From Chloroflexota bacterium (GTDB lineage Bacteria > Chloroflexota > Anaerolineae > Promineifilales > Promineifilaceae): 64,000 bases of DNA. The translations under genes and the position numbers were made by a program. Under the pieces are notes generated by a model. That model worked only from the letters and a program-made list of their open reading frames with translations, was not told the origin of the DNA and did no database searches. Positions 63,448-64,000 of this stretch are shown piece by piece (within the stretch, counting starts at the first letter, position 1; each line of letters opens with the position of its first letter). Location: NCBI GenBank assembly GCA_014584575.1, contig JACTMP010000042.1, positions 62,001 to 126,000 on the forward strand. Direction: 5' to 3'.

Positions 63448-63741
63448 TTATTGAGACGCAAATTCGAGTTTTTCAACCTCATCCACATTCAAATGCTGGC
63501 GCACTTGCCAAAGGTCATAACTGTTTTGCAAGGCCAGCCAGCTTTCCGGCGAGCGGCCCAATGTCTTGGAAAGACGCAAAGCCATCTCTGGTGTGACGCT
63601 GCTTTTGCCGTTTAACAAGCGGGTAAATGTAGACGGTGACACCTTTAGCTTGGCCGCCACCGCGCGTGAACTAACCTGCAACTCTTCAAGATAAACTTCT
63701 CGAATAAATTCCCCAGGATGGGGTGGATCATACATGCTCAT
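63448..63741 (-). CDS. higA: HigA-type antitoxin (XRE helix-turn-helix)
   Basis: A 97-residue protein: PPHPGEFIREVYLEELQVSS and the XRE helix-turn-helix AAKLKVSPSTFTRLLNGKSS, then PEMALRLSKTLGRSPESWL, the classic VapI/HigA arrangement. It binds and neutralises HigB and represses its operon. Its start overlaps the last base of the toxin gene. The gene order is toxin first, antitoxin second, the hallmark of HigBA. Confidence 0.88.
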   Translation of the reverse strand: MSMYDPPHPGEFIREVYLEELQVSSRAVAAKLKVSPSTFTRLLNGKSSVTPEMALRLSKTLGRSPESWLALQNSYDLWQVRQHLNVDEVEKLEFASQ

Positions 63742-64000
63742 TAGTGATAATCCTCATAATTAACGATATAGGCATTCCCATCAATAAACTCAAACGTGAT
63801 GCGCCAGTTTTTATTGACATCAATCGCCCACATCCCTTGTTTATCCCCTTTCAGCGGGTGAAGCCGAAAGCCGGGCAAATCCATGTCGGTAATTGTGGTG
63901 GCCGTGTCTAAAGCAGCCAGTCGCATTCTGATCTTTTGACGATGTGTGGGGTTAATACCGGCGACGTTACCACTCTCAAAGAACTGTTTTAGACCCTTGT
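63741..64000 (-). CDS. higB: HigB-type toxin (RelE superfamily), partial
   Basis: The frame is open from 63741 to the window edge at 64000, giving about 86 residues starting KGLKQFFESGNVAGINPTHR and ending NWRITFEFIDGNAYIVNYED. This matches HigB toxins: the internal Met at 63926 is not the true start, since the upstream residues are the family's conserved N-terminal region (KGL..F.E.G...GI....), and the family is about 92 residues long. So only a few residues are missing. HigB cleaves mRNA on the ribosome; the downstream higA neutralises it. Confidence 0.88.
   Translation of the reverse strand, partial: KGLKQFFESGNVAGINPTHRQKIRMRLAALDTATTITDMDLPGFRLHPLKGDKQGMWAIDVNKNWRITFEFIDGNAYIVNYEDYH

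Noticed and set aside
63741-63926. Short 61-residue reading of HigB
   Set aside because: The frame continues to the window edge and the upstream residues match the conserved N-terminus of HigB, so the gene is cut by the window, not short.
1-64000. tRNA, rRNA and insertion-sequence genes
   Set aside because: No cloverleaf-like segment, rRNA-like sequence, transposase motif or terminal inverted repeat with target duplication was noticed on either strand; this was by reading, not by a model search.

Overview
The window is GC-rich bacterial chromosome with dense, mostly short-spaced genes. Gene content suggests a filamentous or envelope-complex member of the Chloroflexota (Anaerolineae-like): an LCP protein, an LPXTG-type protein, a V4R protein, a PspA locus, a MutL-type ASKHA protein inside a membrane-protein operon, many TolB/PPC-type secreted proteins and hybrid histidine kinases. 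This placement is inference from families; no rRNA or other phylogenetic marker was compared.

Layout. 1-6000: tail of an unknown gene, then an ABC-2 type exporter operon with two ATPases, three permeases and a small membrane protein. 6000-11400: three secreted proteins (two TolB-like propellers, one M23 peptidase with carbohydrate-binding-like domains). 11480-14690 (minus): membrane protein, Ser/Thr kinase, FHA-winged-helix regulator. 14780-21320: glycosidase-like secreted protein, PPC-repeat lipoprotein, LCP protein, GHL10 protein. 21400-24650 (minus): ruvA, ruvC, a mazEF-like pair, a conserved hypothetical and yebC. 24760-27245: GT8-like glycosyltransferase and GH1 beta-glucosidase. 27400-29060: V4R protein and response regulator with a degenerate GGDEF. 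29180-33640: a 1485-residue YfhO-like/flippase fusion. 33690-39100 (minus): PspA with four uncharacterised partners. 39140-41440: double REC-kinase hybrid. 41600-51320 (minus): a tight eight-gene operon of unknown function centred on a 1259-residue zinc-ribbon protein with about 26 Trp-containing short motifs, a MutL-type ASKHA protein, several membrane proteins and a protein ending in an LPQTG sorting signal. 51640-57380: holin-like membrane protein, fabH, rplI, rodZ-like, rimO, ferritin-like. 57490-61925: PAS hybrid kinase and a TIGR03960-type radical SAM protein. 61960-64000 (minus): P-loop protein followed by a toxin-antitoxin island with intact, truncated and remnant modules (RelE/ParE-like pair, HicB, HicA and HicB remnants, HigBA running off the edge).

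Three repeat systems overlie the genes. First, the palindromic octamer ACGGCCGT occurs about 120 times by hand count, about once per 0.5 kb. Second, intergenic arrays of 7-bp (sometimes 8-bp) units of several unrelated sequences fold into hairpins, sit directly against start or stop codons, and in two genes lie in frame inside the coding region. Third, a ~90-bp palindromic element with the core CATCCTCAGATG occurs four times.

The strongest candidates for undescribed biology are the 41.6-51.3 kb operon, the heptamer hairpin family with its in-frame coding insertions, and the octamer.
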